Source: G047528255 sp047528255
GTDB taxonomy: Bacteria; Bacteroidota; Bacteroidia; Flavobacteriales; Blattabacteriaceae
Assembly: GCA_047528255.1 (NCBI GenBank)
Contig: CP180024.1
Location: 186,001 to 250,000 of the forward strand
Reading direction: 5' to 3'
Length of the DNA stretch: 64,000 nt
The translations under genes and the position numbers were made by a program. Below are positions 18,952-31,067 of this stretch, piece by piece (the first letter of the stretch is position 1; each line of letters starts with the position of its first letter). The notes beneath the pieces were generated by a model. It searched no databases, was not told the DNA's origin, and saw only the letters and a list, made by a program, of their open reading frames with translations.

Positions 18952-21165
18952 ATGATATGTACCCAAACCATGGCCGTGACCGGAATGAGTTGCGCCGCTT
19001 GTGCCGTCTCCATCGAAAAAGTTTTGAATAATCTTGAAGGGGTACAGGCTCAAGTCAATTTTGCCAGCCAGACAGCACTTATAGATTTTGAGGAAGCCAC
19101 AGTTCGACTTGAAGATCTTCGCGCGGTTGTTCAACGGATGGGTTATGATCTTCTTTGGGATAGCGGTGATAATTTTTTTTTAGAAATGGGTGATATTCAG
19201 CAAAAAGAATACAATCGTTTGAAGAGGCATACGCTTTGGGCTGTTATCTTTACTCTTCCTGTAGTTGTTTTGGCTATGTTTTTTACTTTGACGGCTTGTA
19301 TTCGCTGGCTGATGATGTTTTCCACTTTTCCGGTGCTTTTCATCTGGGGAAGAGATTTTTTTTTCAGGGCTTGGACAGGTCTTTGGAAGTGGCGTTTCGG
19401 GATGGATACTTTGGTGGCTTTGAGTGCTTCTATGGCTTTTTTGTATAGTTTTTTCAATACTGTTTTCCCCTTTTTTTTCGTTCGTTATAAAGTGAAAGAC
19501 CATGTTTACTTCGAGACGGCTGCTGTGATTATCGTTTTCATCCTATTGGGTAAGACTCTTGAAGGCCGAGCTCGGGCTAGGGCTACCGACGCGATCCGAA
19601 AGCTTATGAACCTACAGGCTAAAGAAATTGTAGTACTTGAGCAAGGGAGAGAGATCGTCAAGCCGATCGAAGCCGTCCGAATAGGTGATCTCATTCGGGT
19701 GAAGTCCGGAGAAAAAATACCTGTCGACGGAAAGATTATTTTGGGGAATTCTTATATTGATGAAAGCATGATAACTGGAGAGTCCATATCGGTTTTCAAA
19801 GATCTGGGAGACCGACTTTTTTCTGGTACAATCAATCAGGGAGGAAGTTTTGAGATGAAGGCCGAAAAGGTCGGTTCGTATACGCTTTTGTCTGAGATCA
19901 TTCGTGCTGTTCGAAAAGCCCAAGATTCGAAGGCTCCGGTGCAGAAGATTGCCGATCGGATTGCAGGGATTTTCGTTCCCGTTGTTATGTCGATCGCCGT
20001 GGCGGCTTTTTTTGTGTGGGGTTTCAGTTCGGTTGAGAATTCTTGGTTAATGGGATTGTCATCGATGATCACCGTGCTTATCATCGCTTGTCCCTGTGCG
20101 TTGGGTTTGGCCGTTCCTACAGCTCTCATCACTGCTGTGGGCCGTGCTTCCGCAGATGGTATATTAATCAAAGATGCTGAATGTTTGGAACGGGCTCATC
20201 GTATAGATACTCTCGTATTGGATAAGACGGGAACCTTAACGCAAGGTAAGCCTGAGGTAAAAGAGGTTTTTTGGCTAGATCAGGTAAATCCGGATGAATA
20301 TGAGGCTGACTTGGTCGCTTTGGAAAGACGGTCTACACATCCTTTGGCTCAGGCTATTTTGATGTGTTTTGACGGATATTCTCCATCGGAGCAGGTTTTT
20401 CTTTTTTTCAAGGAACATGCGGGTAAGGGGGTCGAGGGGGGGATAGGTGAGAATAAATATCGTGTTGGAAGTCTTTCTTGGCTTGAAGCGAATGGTGTGG
20501 TTTTCGAAGGGGATATTTTAGAGAAGATTTACGACTGGAGGGTGCAAGCTTATACACTTGTAGGGTTTTCGGAGAGAGGGCGTTTATTGGCAGTATTTTC
20601 AATTACCGATTCGATCAAAAAAGGATCCGATGAGGCGATTGCTCGGCTGAATCGTTTAGGCCTTGAATTTCACATGCTCACCGGAGATCATTTGGAGGCG
20701 GCTCGTTTTGTGGCTAATACGCTAGGGATTCAATATTACAAGGCTTCACAGTTGCCTTTGGATAAGATGAATTTTATTAAAGAGCTACAACGGAAGGGCA
20801 ATATTGTTGCGATGATTGGTGATGGGATCAATGACGCTCAAGCTTTGTCTCAAGCTGATTTAAGCGTTGCCATGGCAAAGGGGTCGGATGTGGCTATCGA
20901 TGCGGCAGACATTACTTTGCTAAGTTCTGATTTGAGAAAAATACCGAAGGTGCTGAGTCTTTCTAAAGAAATGATGCTCACGATACGGCAAAATTTGTTT
21001 TGGGCTTTCGTATATAATATTGTCAGCATTCCCGTGGCGGCCGGAGTATTGTACCCGATCAATGGTTATCTTCTGGATCCGATGCTTGCTGCTGCTGCTA
21101 TGGTGATAAGCTCGGTTTCTGTAGTATTGAACAGTTTAAGATTGCGGAATAAGCGTATTTTATGA
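18952..21165 (+). CDS. copA: Copper-translocating P-type ATPase (CopA type)
   Basis: Inner-membrane pump that exports Cu(I) at the cost of ATP. Domains in order: one N-terminal heavy-metal-associated domain with GMSCAAC, TM helices, actuator domain with DESMITGES, the membrane metal site ACPCALGLAVP (CPC), P-domain with DKTGTLT, N-domain with the His-Pro pair in RRSTHPLA, and hinge GDGINDAQAL, then two C-terminal TM helices. From ATG 18952 the protein has 737 residues, usual for the family. A longer frame from a TTG at 18910 exists but would begin before the likely promoter. No copper chaperone or regulator gene lies beside it. CPC plus the Cys-x-x-Cys domain point to Cu(I), but Ag(I) is also possible. 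Confidence 0.95.
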   Translation: MICTQTMAVTGMSCAACAVSIEKVLNNLEGVQAQVNFASQTALIDFEEATVRLEDLRAVVQRMGYDLLWDSGDNFFLEMGDIQQKEYNRLKRHTLWAVIFTLPVVVLAMFFTLTACIRWLMMFSTFPVLFIWGRDFFFRAWTGLWKWRFGMDTLVALSASMAFLYSFFNTVFPFFFVRYKVKDHVYFETAAVIIVFILLGKTLEGRARARATDAIRKLMNLQAKEIVVLEQGREIVKPIEAVRIGDLIRVKSGEKIPVDGKIILGNSYIDESMITGESISVFKDLGDRLFSGTINQGGSFEMKAEKVGSYTLLSEIIRAVRKAQDSKAPVQKIADRIAGIFVPVVMSIAVAAFFVWGFSSVENSWLMGLSSMITVLIIACPCALGLAVPTALITAVGRASADGILIKDAECLERAHRIDTLVLDKTGTLTQGKPEVKEVFWLDQVNPDEYEADLVALERRSTHPLAQAILMCFDGYSPSEQVFLFFKEHAGKGVEGGIGENKYRVGSLSWLEANGVVFEGDILEKIYDWRVQAYTLVGFSERGRLLAVFSITDSIKKGSDEAIARLNRLGLEFHMLTGDHLEAARFVANTLGIQYYKASQLPLDKMNFIKELQRKGNIVAMIGDGINDAQALSQADLSVAMAKGSDVAIDAADITLLSSDLRKIPKVLSLSKEMMLTIRQNLFWAFVYNIVSIPVAAGVLYPINGYLLDPMLAAAAMVISSVSVVLNSLRLRNKRIL

Positions 21166-21241
21166 ATAGATCCTCGGTTTGATAAAAGTATTTTCGTTTT
21201 AAGTAGGATCTCCAAAACATTTTTAACGCCTCTGAAGTTTC

Positions 21242-22694
21242 GAGCCCACTGTGTTAATAGTGGATTACATTTATTCTGCCTCCTAGGTGGCTTCGTTAGA
21301 GAACAATGTGTATTTAGTTTTTCACATTGTATTCGAAATCCCGTTAATTATACGCTAATTAATTATATCTATTTTTATGAAAAGAGATAATAATAACAAG
21401 TGAACGATACAAATTATGCGACATAGCTCCATAAGATGCTGGGCATATACAGGCGCTAATCCTTTGTAATGAGGCTTACCTGATTCAAACCAACTCTTTA
21501 TACTGCCAAAAGTATGTCCTACTACCCATCGGTTTTTACTCACTAATTATGTTGAATAATATAGCTATCCTACTTAAAGGACGGGTCCTATAGGCTTTCT
21601 TCTGTATACGCCTTTGATTCCTCCACTATGGAAGTAGGACACGTTGGCAGGAACTTGGTAACCTTTGTTTGCATATACTTCTCTAGTTTTATATCTTAGT
21701 TTGCTTATTAATAAAGCGTTGGTTTGGCTCAGGAAAGGATCGTTACAAAGGATTAGATCCTGTGCATGCCCAGTATCTTATGGAGGATATGGCGCATAAT
21801 TTGTATCGTACCCCTGTCATTATTATGCGCTTTCCATAAAAATAGATGTATTTAATTAATTTATAATCAATAACATTTCGAATACAATGTGAAAGACTAA
21901 ATCTACATCGTTCTTTAACGACGCCCATCTAGGAGGCTGAATAAATATAATCCACCATTAAGATAATAGTTTTGCTTCTTGTATCCGTATTAGAGTTCAC
22001 CTGATTTCTTGAGCCATTCTCCTTGAGTTTCTACTCCTGATTGAGTCTCTTTTTTTACTCTTTCTTTTCTTTGATTGATTTGCTTTTTCCCCACTTCCTT
22101 CCGATCCTCCACTACGTAAGTAGGAGATCTCTTGGAAGCAAAGGGCCTCACTGTAATACTGGCATCTACTATCACTCCTGTTTTAACTATCATCTGATGT
22201 TTTCCTAATTCCTTATTGATCTTTTTCAATAAGCACTCATATAACTTTTTAGCTACTATTTCATTGCGAAATATGCATAGAGTCGTATGATTTAGAATCT
22301 AATCTTCCCAATCGGAAGATTATAAAATAGCATGCAGCCTATGGAATTTTTTACCAATTTTTCCGTTCCTGCATCACTGAGATCATACAAGTAACTCAAA
22401 AGGAATCATCGTAAATAACGATATCCCACTGTAAGCAGGTTGGCTTTTATTCCTTGGTCTTTTTAAGATATTTTTTCTTATTTCTTTCTCCATACCTTTC
22501 CAGTGGATCAATCTGTTTAACCTTTTGAAAAACTTACTCCTTCTAGTAAAACGTTTTATGATATAGTTCACCAAAGTTTATTTAAGCAATATTTCTAAGC
22601 ATAGATCCGAAATTTTTTATTTTCCACTCCAAGTAGACGGAATAATATATTGATTTACAAATATTTTAACCCTCTTCTCTCACGCAGCATTCTC
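21242..22694. mobile_element. IS5-type copy with an inverted C-terminal piece inside
   Basis: Minus-strand copy from GAGCCCACTGTG to the reverse complement of AGAATGCTGCGTGAG. Between 21714 and 21968 a plus-strand fragment holding the C-terminal codons and the right end is inserted or inverted, so the block holds two right ends. Confidence 0.85.
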
Positions 22695-22762
22695 TATTTG
22701 TAAAAAACCTTGTTTTTTAATAATTATTCTTGATTCATAACTATGTAATGTTTAATTCTAAT

Positions 22763-22855
22763 AAAAAGTTATTACCAAACATTTTTTGAACTTTCAATGC
22801 TCAAAATTTTCAGAATATCTTTTCAACTTACACAATTAATGAAATACTGTGTCTC
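22763..22855. repeat. Non-IS dispersed repeat, copy A
   Basis: About 93 bp with a diverged copy at 49988-50082 (core words AAAGTTATT, GAACTTT/GAGCTTT, TTCAGAATA, CAATTAAT). It lies just 3' of rpsA. No coding signal. Confidence 0.5.
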
Positions 22856-22860
22856 ACAGA

Positions 22861-24669
22861 TTATTTATTCTTGTCTTTTTCCATCTGTTCTTTTAATCGG
22901 AGCAACTCATCAAGTTCACCTCCTAAGGTAGATTTTTCCACTTTTTGTCTCTTGATGTGTTCATCCGACTGTCTCGGTTCCTCTTCACGGAAAGTAGCCG
23001 TATGAGAAACAACGACCCTCTTAATGTCTTTATTGAATTCTATGACCCTGAAATCAGCCTGCTCTTCTTTTTTGATACGGCTTCCATCTTCTTTTTCCAG
23101 ACGACGCGTCGGAGCAAAAGCCTCCACTTTGTGATCTCCAAACTGGATAATAGCTCCTTTATCAAAAACATCTATCACAGTTCCGGTATGAATACTGCTT
23201 AAGGTATATATTTTTTGATATTCATCCCAAGGGTTGTTTGTCAATTGTTTATGCCCAAAATGTAAACGACGAGCCATCACATCCAAGCCCAAAACTATTA
23301 CTTCCATTTGATCTCCCTTGTTACAGAACTCTGAAGGGTGCTTTATTTTTTTATCCCATGAAAGATCAGGAGTGTAAATCAAACCGCGCACACCAGGCTC
23401 TAATTCTATAAACACACCAAAATTGGTAAAGTTGTTTATAGTACCTGTGTGCTTGGATCCTACCGGATATTTCGCCTCGATACCGATCCAGGGATCAAGA
23501 GTAAGTTTTTTGATACTCAAAGACAATTTTCGCTCTTCACGATCTAATACCAAGACAACGGCTTCTACCTCCTCGCCCACTTGGACAAAATCTTGTGCAG
23601 ATTGAAGGTCGGAAGACCAAGACATCTCACTGACATGGATCAATCCTTCTATTCCTGGGCTTATTTCAATGAAAGCTCCATAATCCGCTAATTGTGAAAC
23701 AGTGCCTTTTATCTTATCACCGAATTTAAGTTCCGGATCCAAAGATGTCCAAGGATGAGGCTGCAATTGCTTTATACCCAACTGGACTCTGTTTTTATCT
23801 CTATCTACACCCAACACGACAAGCTTCAAGACTTGATCCAACTCCACTTCTTCAGAAGGGTGCTCGACACGCTTCCAGCTTATATCCGTAATGTGTAGCA
23901 AGGCATCTACCCCTCCCAAATCAATGAAGGCTCCATAAGGAGTAATGTTTTTCACTTTTCCTTCCACTACTTGACCTTTTTCGAGCTTGGAGATCAACTC
24001 TACTCTTTGCTCTTCAATATCGCGCTCGATCAATACTTTATGAGAAACGACAACATTCTTGTTCTGCGGGTTGATTTTGACTACTTTGACCTCTAAAGTT
24101 TTACCTACATAAAGATCATAATCCCGTACGGGTTTCACATTGATGTGAGAACCAGGTAAGAAACATTCAATGTCAAATACTACTACAATCAATCCCCCTT
24201 TAGTACGTGCGGTAACATAACCTATGATAACTTCTCCGTCTTCATGGGCTTTGTTGATACGCTCCCAATTCCTGAACACCTTTGCTTTTTGATAGGACAA
24301 AATACATTGACCTTTATAATCACGTTTTCCTACCATAACCCCAATGGTATCTCCTACCTTGAGATCCGGATTGTCTCTAAATTCTCCGGAAGGAATTACA
24401 CCTTCAGCCTTAAAACCGATGTCCACAATTACCTCTCTGTCCGTAATATAGGTAACGACACCCTTATATATCTCAAATTCACGGATATCGGGTATCGTTT
24501 TCGTGTAAATTTCTTTGAGTCTTTCGTATTCAGTTTTTTCTTCAGAACTCAAGCCACTTTCGTAAGCTACCCAATCAAAGTCTTCTGGAGCGACATTCGC
24601 ATTGGATCTGGATCTTTTTTCTAGAGAAGGGGTAATTTTTTTTTGAATTTTTTCTGTCTGATCAGACAT
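22861..24669 (-). CDS. rpsA: 30S ribosomal protein S1
   Basis: Binds mRNA on the small subunit and unwinds it for initiation, especially important in Bacteroidota, where Shine-Dalgarno signals are weak. It consists of about six tandem S1 (OB-fold) repeats, visible as VVTYITDREVIVDIGFKAEG, GYVTARTKGGLIVVVFDIEC, GKVKNITPYGAFIDLGGVDA, GTVSQLADYGAFIEISPGIE, GTINNFTNFGVFIELEPGV and GTVIDVFDKGAIIQFGDHKV. The C-terminus is a charged tail. I choose ATG at 24669 (MSDQTEKIQKK), giving 602 residues; the frame stays open to 24744, but the added N-terminus is unlike the family. Transcribed away from rsmD's end by about 150 bp. Confidence 0.95.
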   Translation of the reverse strand: MSDQTEKIQKKITPSLEKRSRSNANVAPEDFDWVAYESGLSSEEKTEYERLKEIYTKTIPDIREFEIYKGVVTYITDREVIVDIGFKAEGVIPSGEFRDNPDLKVGDTIGVMVGKRDYKGQCILSYQKAKVFRNWERINKAHEDGEVIIGYVTARTKGGLIVVVFDIECFLPGSHINVKPVRDYDLYVGKTLEVKVVKINPQNKNVVVSHKVLIERDIEEQRVELISKLEKGQVVEGKVKNITPYGAFIDLGGVDALLHITDISWKRVEHPSEEVELDQVLKLVVLGVDRDKNRVQLGIKQLQPHPWTSLDPELKFGDKIKGTVSQLADYGAFIEISPGIEGLIHVSEMSWSSDLQSAQDFVQVGEEVEAVVLVLDREERKLSLSIKKLTLDPWIGIEAKYPVGSKHTGTINNFTNFGVFIELEPGVRGLIYTPDLSWDKKIKHPSEFCNKGDQMEVIVLGLDVMARRLHFGHKQLTNNPWDEYQKIYTLSSIHTGTVIDVFDKGAIIQFGDHKVEAFAPTRRLEKEDGSRIKKEEQADFRVIEFNKDIKRVVVSHTATFREEEPRQSDEHIKRQKVEKSTLGGELDELLRLKEQMEKDKNK

Positions 24670-24818
24670 AAATCGAGAATTTGTATCTTGAATCCCCCTT
24701 TGAATAATCCGGGAAAAGGAGGTCGTCAAGAGAAGATTATACATAAAATGATTTCCTTCGGCTTTTTTAAGTCGGACTTCCCGAAAAATCCCTGTAAAGG
24801 TAATGAATTTTATTGATT

Positions 24819-25412
24819 TTACTTGGTATCAAATGTTTTATATACCGGAAGATCGGTCTGATCAAAACATTCGAAAAAACTGAAGCAAACCTGACCGTAT
24901 CTTTTGGTCTTTTTATAGTAAGGATGATCATAAATCAAAGTCTTCCGATGTGAATGTTCCAAAATCATCAATCCCCCGGATTTGATCCATTCAGATTGTA
25001 GACATAAATCAATCAAAGGTTTCAAATGTTCATCCGACATTTGATAAGGCGGATCAGCGAAAATAAAATCATAAGGAGCAGAGAAATTTCTCTTTAAAAA
25101 TTTAAAAACATCAGATCGACTCACTTGAATTTGATCAGAAATTTCAAACCTCCGAATTGTCTCTTGGACATAGCGAACACATCCATGATCAATATCTACA
25201 CAATGAATGCTGGGAACACCTCTAGAAGCGAATTCATAACTGATTCCTCCCAGACCGAAAAACAAATCCAACACACGTATATCTTGAAAAAAAAAACGAT
25301 GGTTCAAAACGTTGAACAAAGCCTCCTTAGCCTGATCTGTAGTAGGATGAACAGGTAAACTTGTAGGAGCCGAAAAGCGTCTACCTTTCAGCTTTCCCGA
25401 TATGATACGCAT
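24819..25412 (-). CDS. rsmD: 16S rRNA (guanine966-N2)-methyltransferase
   Basis: SAM-dependent methyltransferase that modifies G966 of 16S rRNA. The 197 residues show the family N-terminus MRIISGKLKGRRF, the conserved PTTDQAKEALFN, a SAM-binding region VLDLFFGLGGISYEFASRG and the catalytic DPPYQ motif (in FIFADPPYQ). Length is normal. Upstream of rpsA in the same direction with about 150 bp between them. An IS right end starts only 2 bp upstream of its ATG, so its native 5' region is gone and any promoter must lie in the IS relic or further upstream. Confidence 0.94.
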   Translation of the reverse strand: MRIISGKLKGRRFSAPTSLPVHPTTDQAKEALFNVLNHRFFFQDIRVLDLFFGLGGISYEFASRGVPSIHCVDIDHGCVRYVQETIRRFEISDQIQVSRSDVFKFLKRNFSAPYDFIFADPPYQMSDEHLKPLIDLCLQSEWIKSGGLMILEHSHRKTLIYDHPYYKKTKRYGQVCFSFFECFDQTDLPVYKTFDTK

Positions 25413-25414
25413 TT

Positions 25415-28400
25415 GAGACTATTGTGTTAAGATCATTATGTTTATTCAACCTCTTAGATGGGTTTCGTTGGAGAACGATGGGGATTTAGTTTTTCATATT
25501 GTATTCGAAATACTATTGATTATAAATTAATTATATTTTTTTTATGAAAAGCAAATAATAATGACCAGAGGTCACGATACAAATTATGAGCCATAGCTCT
25601 TCATAAAATGCTGGGCATGCACACGATCTAATCCTTTGTAACGAGTCTTGTCTGATCCAAACCAATGCTTTATACTACCAAAAATATGTTCTACGACCCA
25701 TCAGGTTTTACTCACTAATTATATTGAATAATATAAGCATCTTAAGGGACGGAGCCTATAATCTTTTTCTATATACGGTCTTTGATTCCTCGAGTATGAA
25801 AGTAAAACACCTTGACTGGAACTTGGTCAGCTTTGTCTACATAATATATTTCTCTAGATTATATCTTAGTTTGTTTATTAATGACTTTAAGCCTCTACTA
25901 TCATGCTCATTGACTGCTAGGCTATGTATTTCTAGTATTATTCTATTTTTATACCTCCCTATGTGCTTCTTGTATCCGTAGTAGAGTTTACCTAATTTTT
26001 TGAGCCATTTTCCTTGAGTGTCTATTCCTGATTGAGTCTCTTTTTTTCTTTTATTTTCTTTGAGTGATTTGCTTTTGCCACTCTTCCTTCCGATCCTACA
26101 ACTAGGTAAGTGGAAGCTCCATTTGGGGAAAATCAGCTCACTGTAATAGGGATATCTACTATCACTCCTGTTTTAAGTATTCCTGATGCTTTTCTAATTC
26201 CTTATTGATCTTTTTCAGTAAGGCTCATATGCCTTTTTGGCTACTATTTCATTGCGAAATATGATAGAGTTACATGATCTGGGATCTGATCTTCCAATCA
26301 AAAACAACAAAAACTCATGCAGTCTATGGAATCTTTCACTAATTCTTCCGTTCCTACATCACTGAGATCATAGCAGCGATTCAAAAGCATCATCTTAAAT
26401 AACGATATTAGACTATAATAAGGTGGCTTTTATTCCCTGGAATTTTTAATATATTTTTTTTATTTTTTTTCTCCATCCACTTTTCAGTGGATCAAGGTGA
26501 TTAACCTTTTGAAAAATCACTCCTTCTGGTAGAACGTTCCATATATAGTTCACTAAAGTTTATTTGTGCGGTGCTTCTGAGCATAGAGCTGAATTTTTTT
26601 ATTTCTTACTCCAAAGATACGAAACGAGAACGTTGCATGGAAGAAGTAGATTAAAATATTTGTAAATCAATATATTGTTTCGTCTATTTGGAGTAGAAAA
26701 TAAAAAAATTCGGCTCTATGACCAGAAGCACCGCACAAATAAGATTTACTGAACTATATATGGAACGTTCTACCAGAAGAAATGAGTTTTTCAAAAGGTT
26801 AAAAACCTTGACCCACTGGCAAGGGATGGAGAAAAAAAAATAAGAAAAATATATTAAAAATTCCACGGAATAAAAGCCACCTTATTATAGTGTAATATCG
26901 TTATTTAAGATGATGCTTTTGAATCACTGCTATGATCTCAGTGATGTAGGAACGGAAGAATTGGTGAAAGATTTCATAGACTGCATGAGTTTTTGTTGTT
27001 TTTGATTGGAAGATCGGATCCCAAATCATATGACTCTATCATTATTCGCAATGAAATAGTAGCCAAAAAGGCATATGAGCCTTACTGAAAAAGATCGGTC
27101 TTTCACATCGAAAACATTGTGTTACGAGATCATTGTGTTAATGGTAGATTACGTTTAGTTAGCCATCCTAGATGGGCTCGTTGGAGACGATATAGATTTA
27201 GTCTTTCACATCGCATTTGAAAGACTATTGATTATAAATAAATTAATCATATTATGAAAACGTTGCATGAGAAAAGGAGGTTAAAATATTTGTAATATCA
27301 ATATATTATTTCGTATACTTTGGAGTAGAAAATAAAAAACTGTTCTATGCTCAGAAGCAACGCGCAAATAAGCTTTAGTGAACTATATATGGAACGTTCT
27401 ACCAGAAGGAGCAAGTTTTTCAAAAGGTTAAATACCTTGATCCACTGGGAAGGTATGGAGAAAAAATAAGGAAAACATATCAAAAAGGCCAGGGAATAAA
27501 AGCCAGCCTGCTTATAGTGAAATATCGTTATGAGACCATTGTGTTAATGGTGGATCACTTTTATCTAGCCTCCTAGATGGCTTCGTTAGAGATGATGAAA
27601 ATTCATTCTTTCATATTTAATTCGAAATATTATTAATTATAAATTAATTAATTATATCTATTTTTATGAATATCTTATAATAATTACCAGGTTAACGATA
27701 TAAATTATGATCCATAGCCTCCATAAGAGGCTAAGCATGCACACGAGCTAATCCTTTGTAAGGAACCTTTCTTTATCCAAACCAACGCTTTATATTGCCA
27801 TAAAGTACGTTCTATTACCCATCGAGGTTTTACTCACTAATTATGTTGAATAATATAGCTATCCTACTTAAGATACGGTTCTTATAGGCTTTTTTATGTA
27901 TACGGTCTTTAATGCCTCGACTATGAAAGTAAGACACGTTGGCTGGAACGTAATAATCTTTCTCTGCATATACTTCTTTGGGTTTATACCCTAGTTTGCT
28001 TATTAATGGCTTTAGCCCTCTACTATCATACTCATTGGCTACTACGCTATGTACTGCTAGTATCATTCTATTTTCCCTCCCCCTATATGCTTCTTGCTAT
28101 ACGTAGTAGAATTTACCTGATTTCTTGAGCCATTTTCCTTGAGTTTCTACTCCTGATTGAGTTCTTTTTTTAGCCTTGCTTTTCTTTGACTGATTTGCTT
28201 TTTATCCCTCTTCCTTCCGATCCTCCATTACATAGGTAGGATCCCTTGGGAGAAAAGGGACTCACTGTAATACTGGCGTCGACTATCACTCCTGTTTTAA
28301 CTATCGCCTAATGCTTTTCTAATTCCTTATTGATCTTTTTCAGTAAGCGCTCACATGAATTTTTGACTACTATTTCATTGCGATCTCTGCATAGAGATCG

Positions 28401-28804
28401 TATGATCTGGGATATGATTTTCCAATCGAAAACCACAAAAACGCATGAAGATCAAGGATTCTTTTACCAATTCTTCCATTCCTATATCACTGATATCATA
28501 CCAGTTACTCAAAAGCTTCATCTTAAATAAAGATATTCCACTATAAAGAGGTTGGTCTTTTATTCCAAGGCCTTTTTGATATATTTTTCTTATTTCTTTC
28601 TCCATCCCTTCCCAGTGGATCAATGTGTTTATCCTTTTGAAAAACTTGCTCCTTCTTCTAGAACGTTATATATATAGTTCACTAAAATTATTTAAGCGAT
28701 GCTTCTGAGCATAAAGGCGAATTTATTTATTTCCTACTCCAAAGTATACGAAACAATATATTGATTTACAAATATTTTAACCACCTTCTTTCATGCAAGG
28801 TTTT
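25415..28804. mobile_element. IS5-type graveyard, first half
   Basis: Consecutive pieces: 25415-26620 minus, nearly full length; 26621-27090 plus left part (GAGAACGTTGCATGGA); 27134-27250 minus right end; 27257-27530 plus left part; 27538-28804 minus, about 1265 bp and nearly full length. Readable segments include SRGIKDRIHKKAYKNR and DSRGLKPLISKLGYKPKEVYA. No intact transposase, no other gene. Confidence 0.88.
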
Positions 28805-31010
28805 CAATTTGTATCGTCCCCCTAGGGGAATTAGGAGCTGTTCATAAAAACAGATATGATTAATTTATTTATAATCAATAGTATTTCGAATACGATATGA
28901 AAGACTAAATCTACATATTCTCCAACGAACCCCATCTATCATGGCTGAATAAACGTGATCTACCATTAGCACAATGGTCTCGTAACGTTCTCGATGGATC
29001 AGTATGTGTTTTTATCCAGCCACCCTAGATGGGCTTCGTTGGATACGATGGAAAGTTAGGCCTTCACATCGTATTCGAAATACTATTAATTATAAACTAA
29101 TTAATCATATCTATTTTTATGAATAGCTCATAATTGTACCAGGGGTACGATACAATTATGAGCCATAGCCTCCAAGAGGAAGGCATGCAAACGAGATAAC
29201 CCTTTGTAACAATCCTTTTCTGATACAGAACCAGCACTTTATACTACCAAAAGTCGTTTTACTACCCATCGGGGTTTACTTACCCATGCTCATTGGCGCT
29301 ATGTTATATACTGCTAGTATCATTCCATTTTTATCCACACCCCTACCCTATGTGCTTCTTCTATTCGTAGAGTGGATTTTCCCTAATTTCTTGATCCATT
29401 TTCCTTGAGTGTTTACTCCTGATTTAGGCTCTTTTTTTTCCTTGATTTTCTTTGACTGATTTTCTTTTTCCCTTCCTATACGACGTAGAGATAGGTGTCT
29501 CCTTTAGAGTAAATGGACTCACTGTAATACTGGCGTTTATTATCACTCCTATTTTAAACTATCTTCTGATTTTTCTAATTCCTTATTAATCTTTTTTAGT
29601 AAGCGCTTATATGCCTTTTTTTTACTATTTCATTGCGAAATATGCATAGATCTGTATAATATGGGATCTGATTTTCCAATCGAAAATCCGAAAAGCTCAT
29701 GCAGCTCAAGGATTCTTTCACCAATTATTCCGTTCCTACATCACTAAGATCACATCAGTGACTTAAAAGCGTCATCTTAAATAACGATATTCCACTGTAA
29801 GCAGATTGGGCTTTTATTCCTGCCTTTTCGATATGTTTTTCTTATTTCGTTCTTCCTCCCTTCTCAGTAGATCAAGGGGCTTAACCTTTTGAAAAACTCA
29901 CTACCTTCTGGTAGAACGTTCCATATATAGTTCACTAAAGCTTAGTTATGCGGTGCTTCTGAACATAAGATCTGAATTTTTTTATTTTCTACTCCAGATA
30001 TACGAAATGAGAACGTTGCATGAGAAAAGTATATTAAAATATTTGTAAATCAATATGTTGTTTCGTCTATCTGGCGTAGAAAATAAAAAATTTGGATCTA
30101 TACTCAGAAGACCGCACAAATAAGCTTGAGTGAACTATATATGGAACGTTCTACCAGAAGGAATGAGTTTTTAAAAAGGTTAAACACTTGATCCACTGGG
30201 AAGGGATGGATAACGAAATAAGAAAAATATATCAAAAATTCCAGGAAATAAAAAGCCAAGCTTCTTACAGTGGAGTATCGTTATTTAAGATGACGCTTTT
30301 GTGTTACTGGTATGATCTCAGTGATGTAGGAACGGAATAATTGGTGAAAGAATCCTTGAGCTGCATGCTCTTTTCGGGTTTTCGATTGGAAAATCAGATC
30401 CCAAATTATACAGATCTATGCATATTTCGCAATGAAATAGTAGCAAAAAAGGCATATGAGCCTTACTAAAAAAGATTAATAAGGAATTAGAAAAGAATCA
30501 GGAGATAGTTTAAAATAGGAGTGATAATAGACGCCAGTATTACAGTGAGTCCATTTACTCTAAAGGAGACTCCTATCTCTACGTCGTAGAGGAGGGGAAA
30601 AAGAAAATAAGTCAAATAAAATTAAGGGAAAAAAAGAGCCTAAATCAGGCGTAAACACTCAAGGAAAATGGATCAAGAAATTAGGGAAAATCTACTACGG
30701 ATACAAGAAGAACATAGCGTAGCAGCCAATAAACATGATAGTAGAGCGTGCTAAAGCCATTAATAAGCAAACTAGGATATAAGCCCAGAGAAGTATATGT
30801 AGACAAAGTTTACCAATTGATAGCCAAGTATCTTACCTCATAATCGAGGCATAAAAGACCATATACAGAAGAAATCCTATAAGCCCCTACCTTAAGTAGG
30901 GTAGCTATATTATTCAACAAATTAGTGAGTAAAAACTAATGGGGTGGTAGAACGTACTTTTGATAGTATAAAGCGTTGGTTTGGATCAGGAAAGATTGTT
31001 ACAAAGAGGA
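28805..31010. mobile_element. IS5-type graveyard, second half
   Basis: 28805-28982 is a plus-strand C-terminal piece with right end; 28983-30006 a minus-strand copy with a deletion in the C-terminal half; 30007-31010 a plus-strand copy from GAGAACGTTGCATGAG to SFDSIKRWFGSG-like C-terminal codons, then truncated. Together with 25415-28804 this is the longest gene-free stretch in the window (5.6 kb). Confidence 0.88.
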
Positions 31011-31067
31011 AAAGTTCCGACAGATATTGTTTTCGAACAAAGCCTGGAGCTTTAGGACCTTGATAAA

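Noticed and set aside
25415..31010. CRISPR array or structured repeat array
   Set aside because: The repetition comes from whole or partial IS copies in both directions, not from short evenly spaced repeats.
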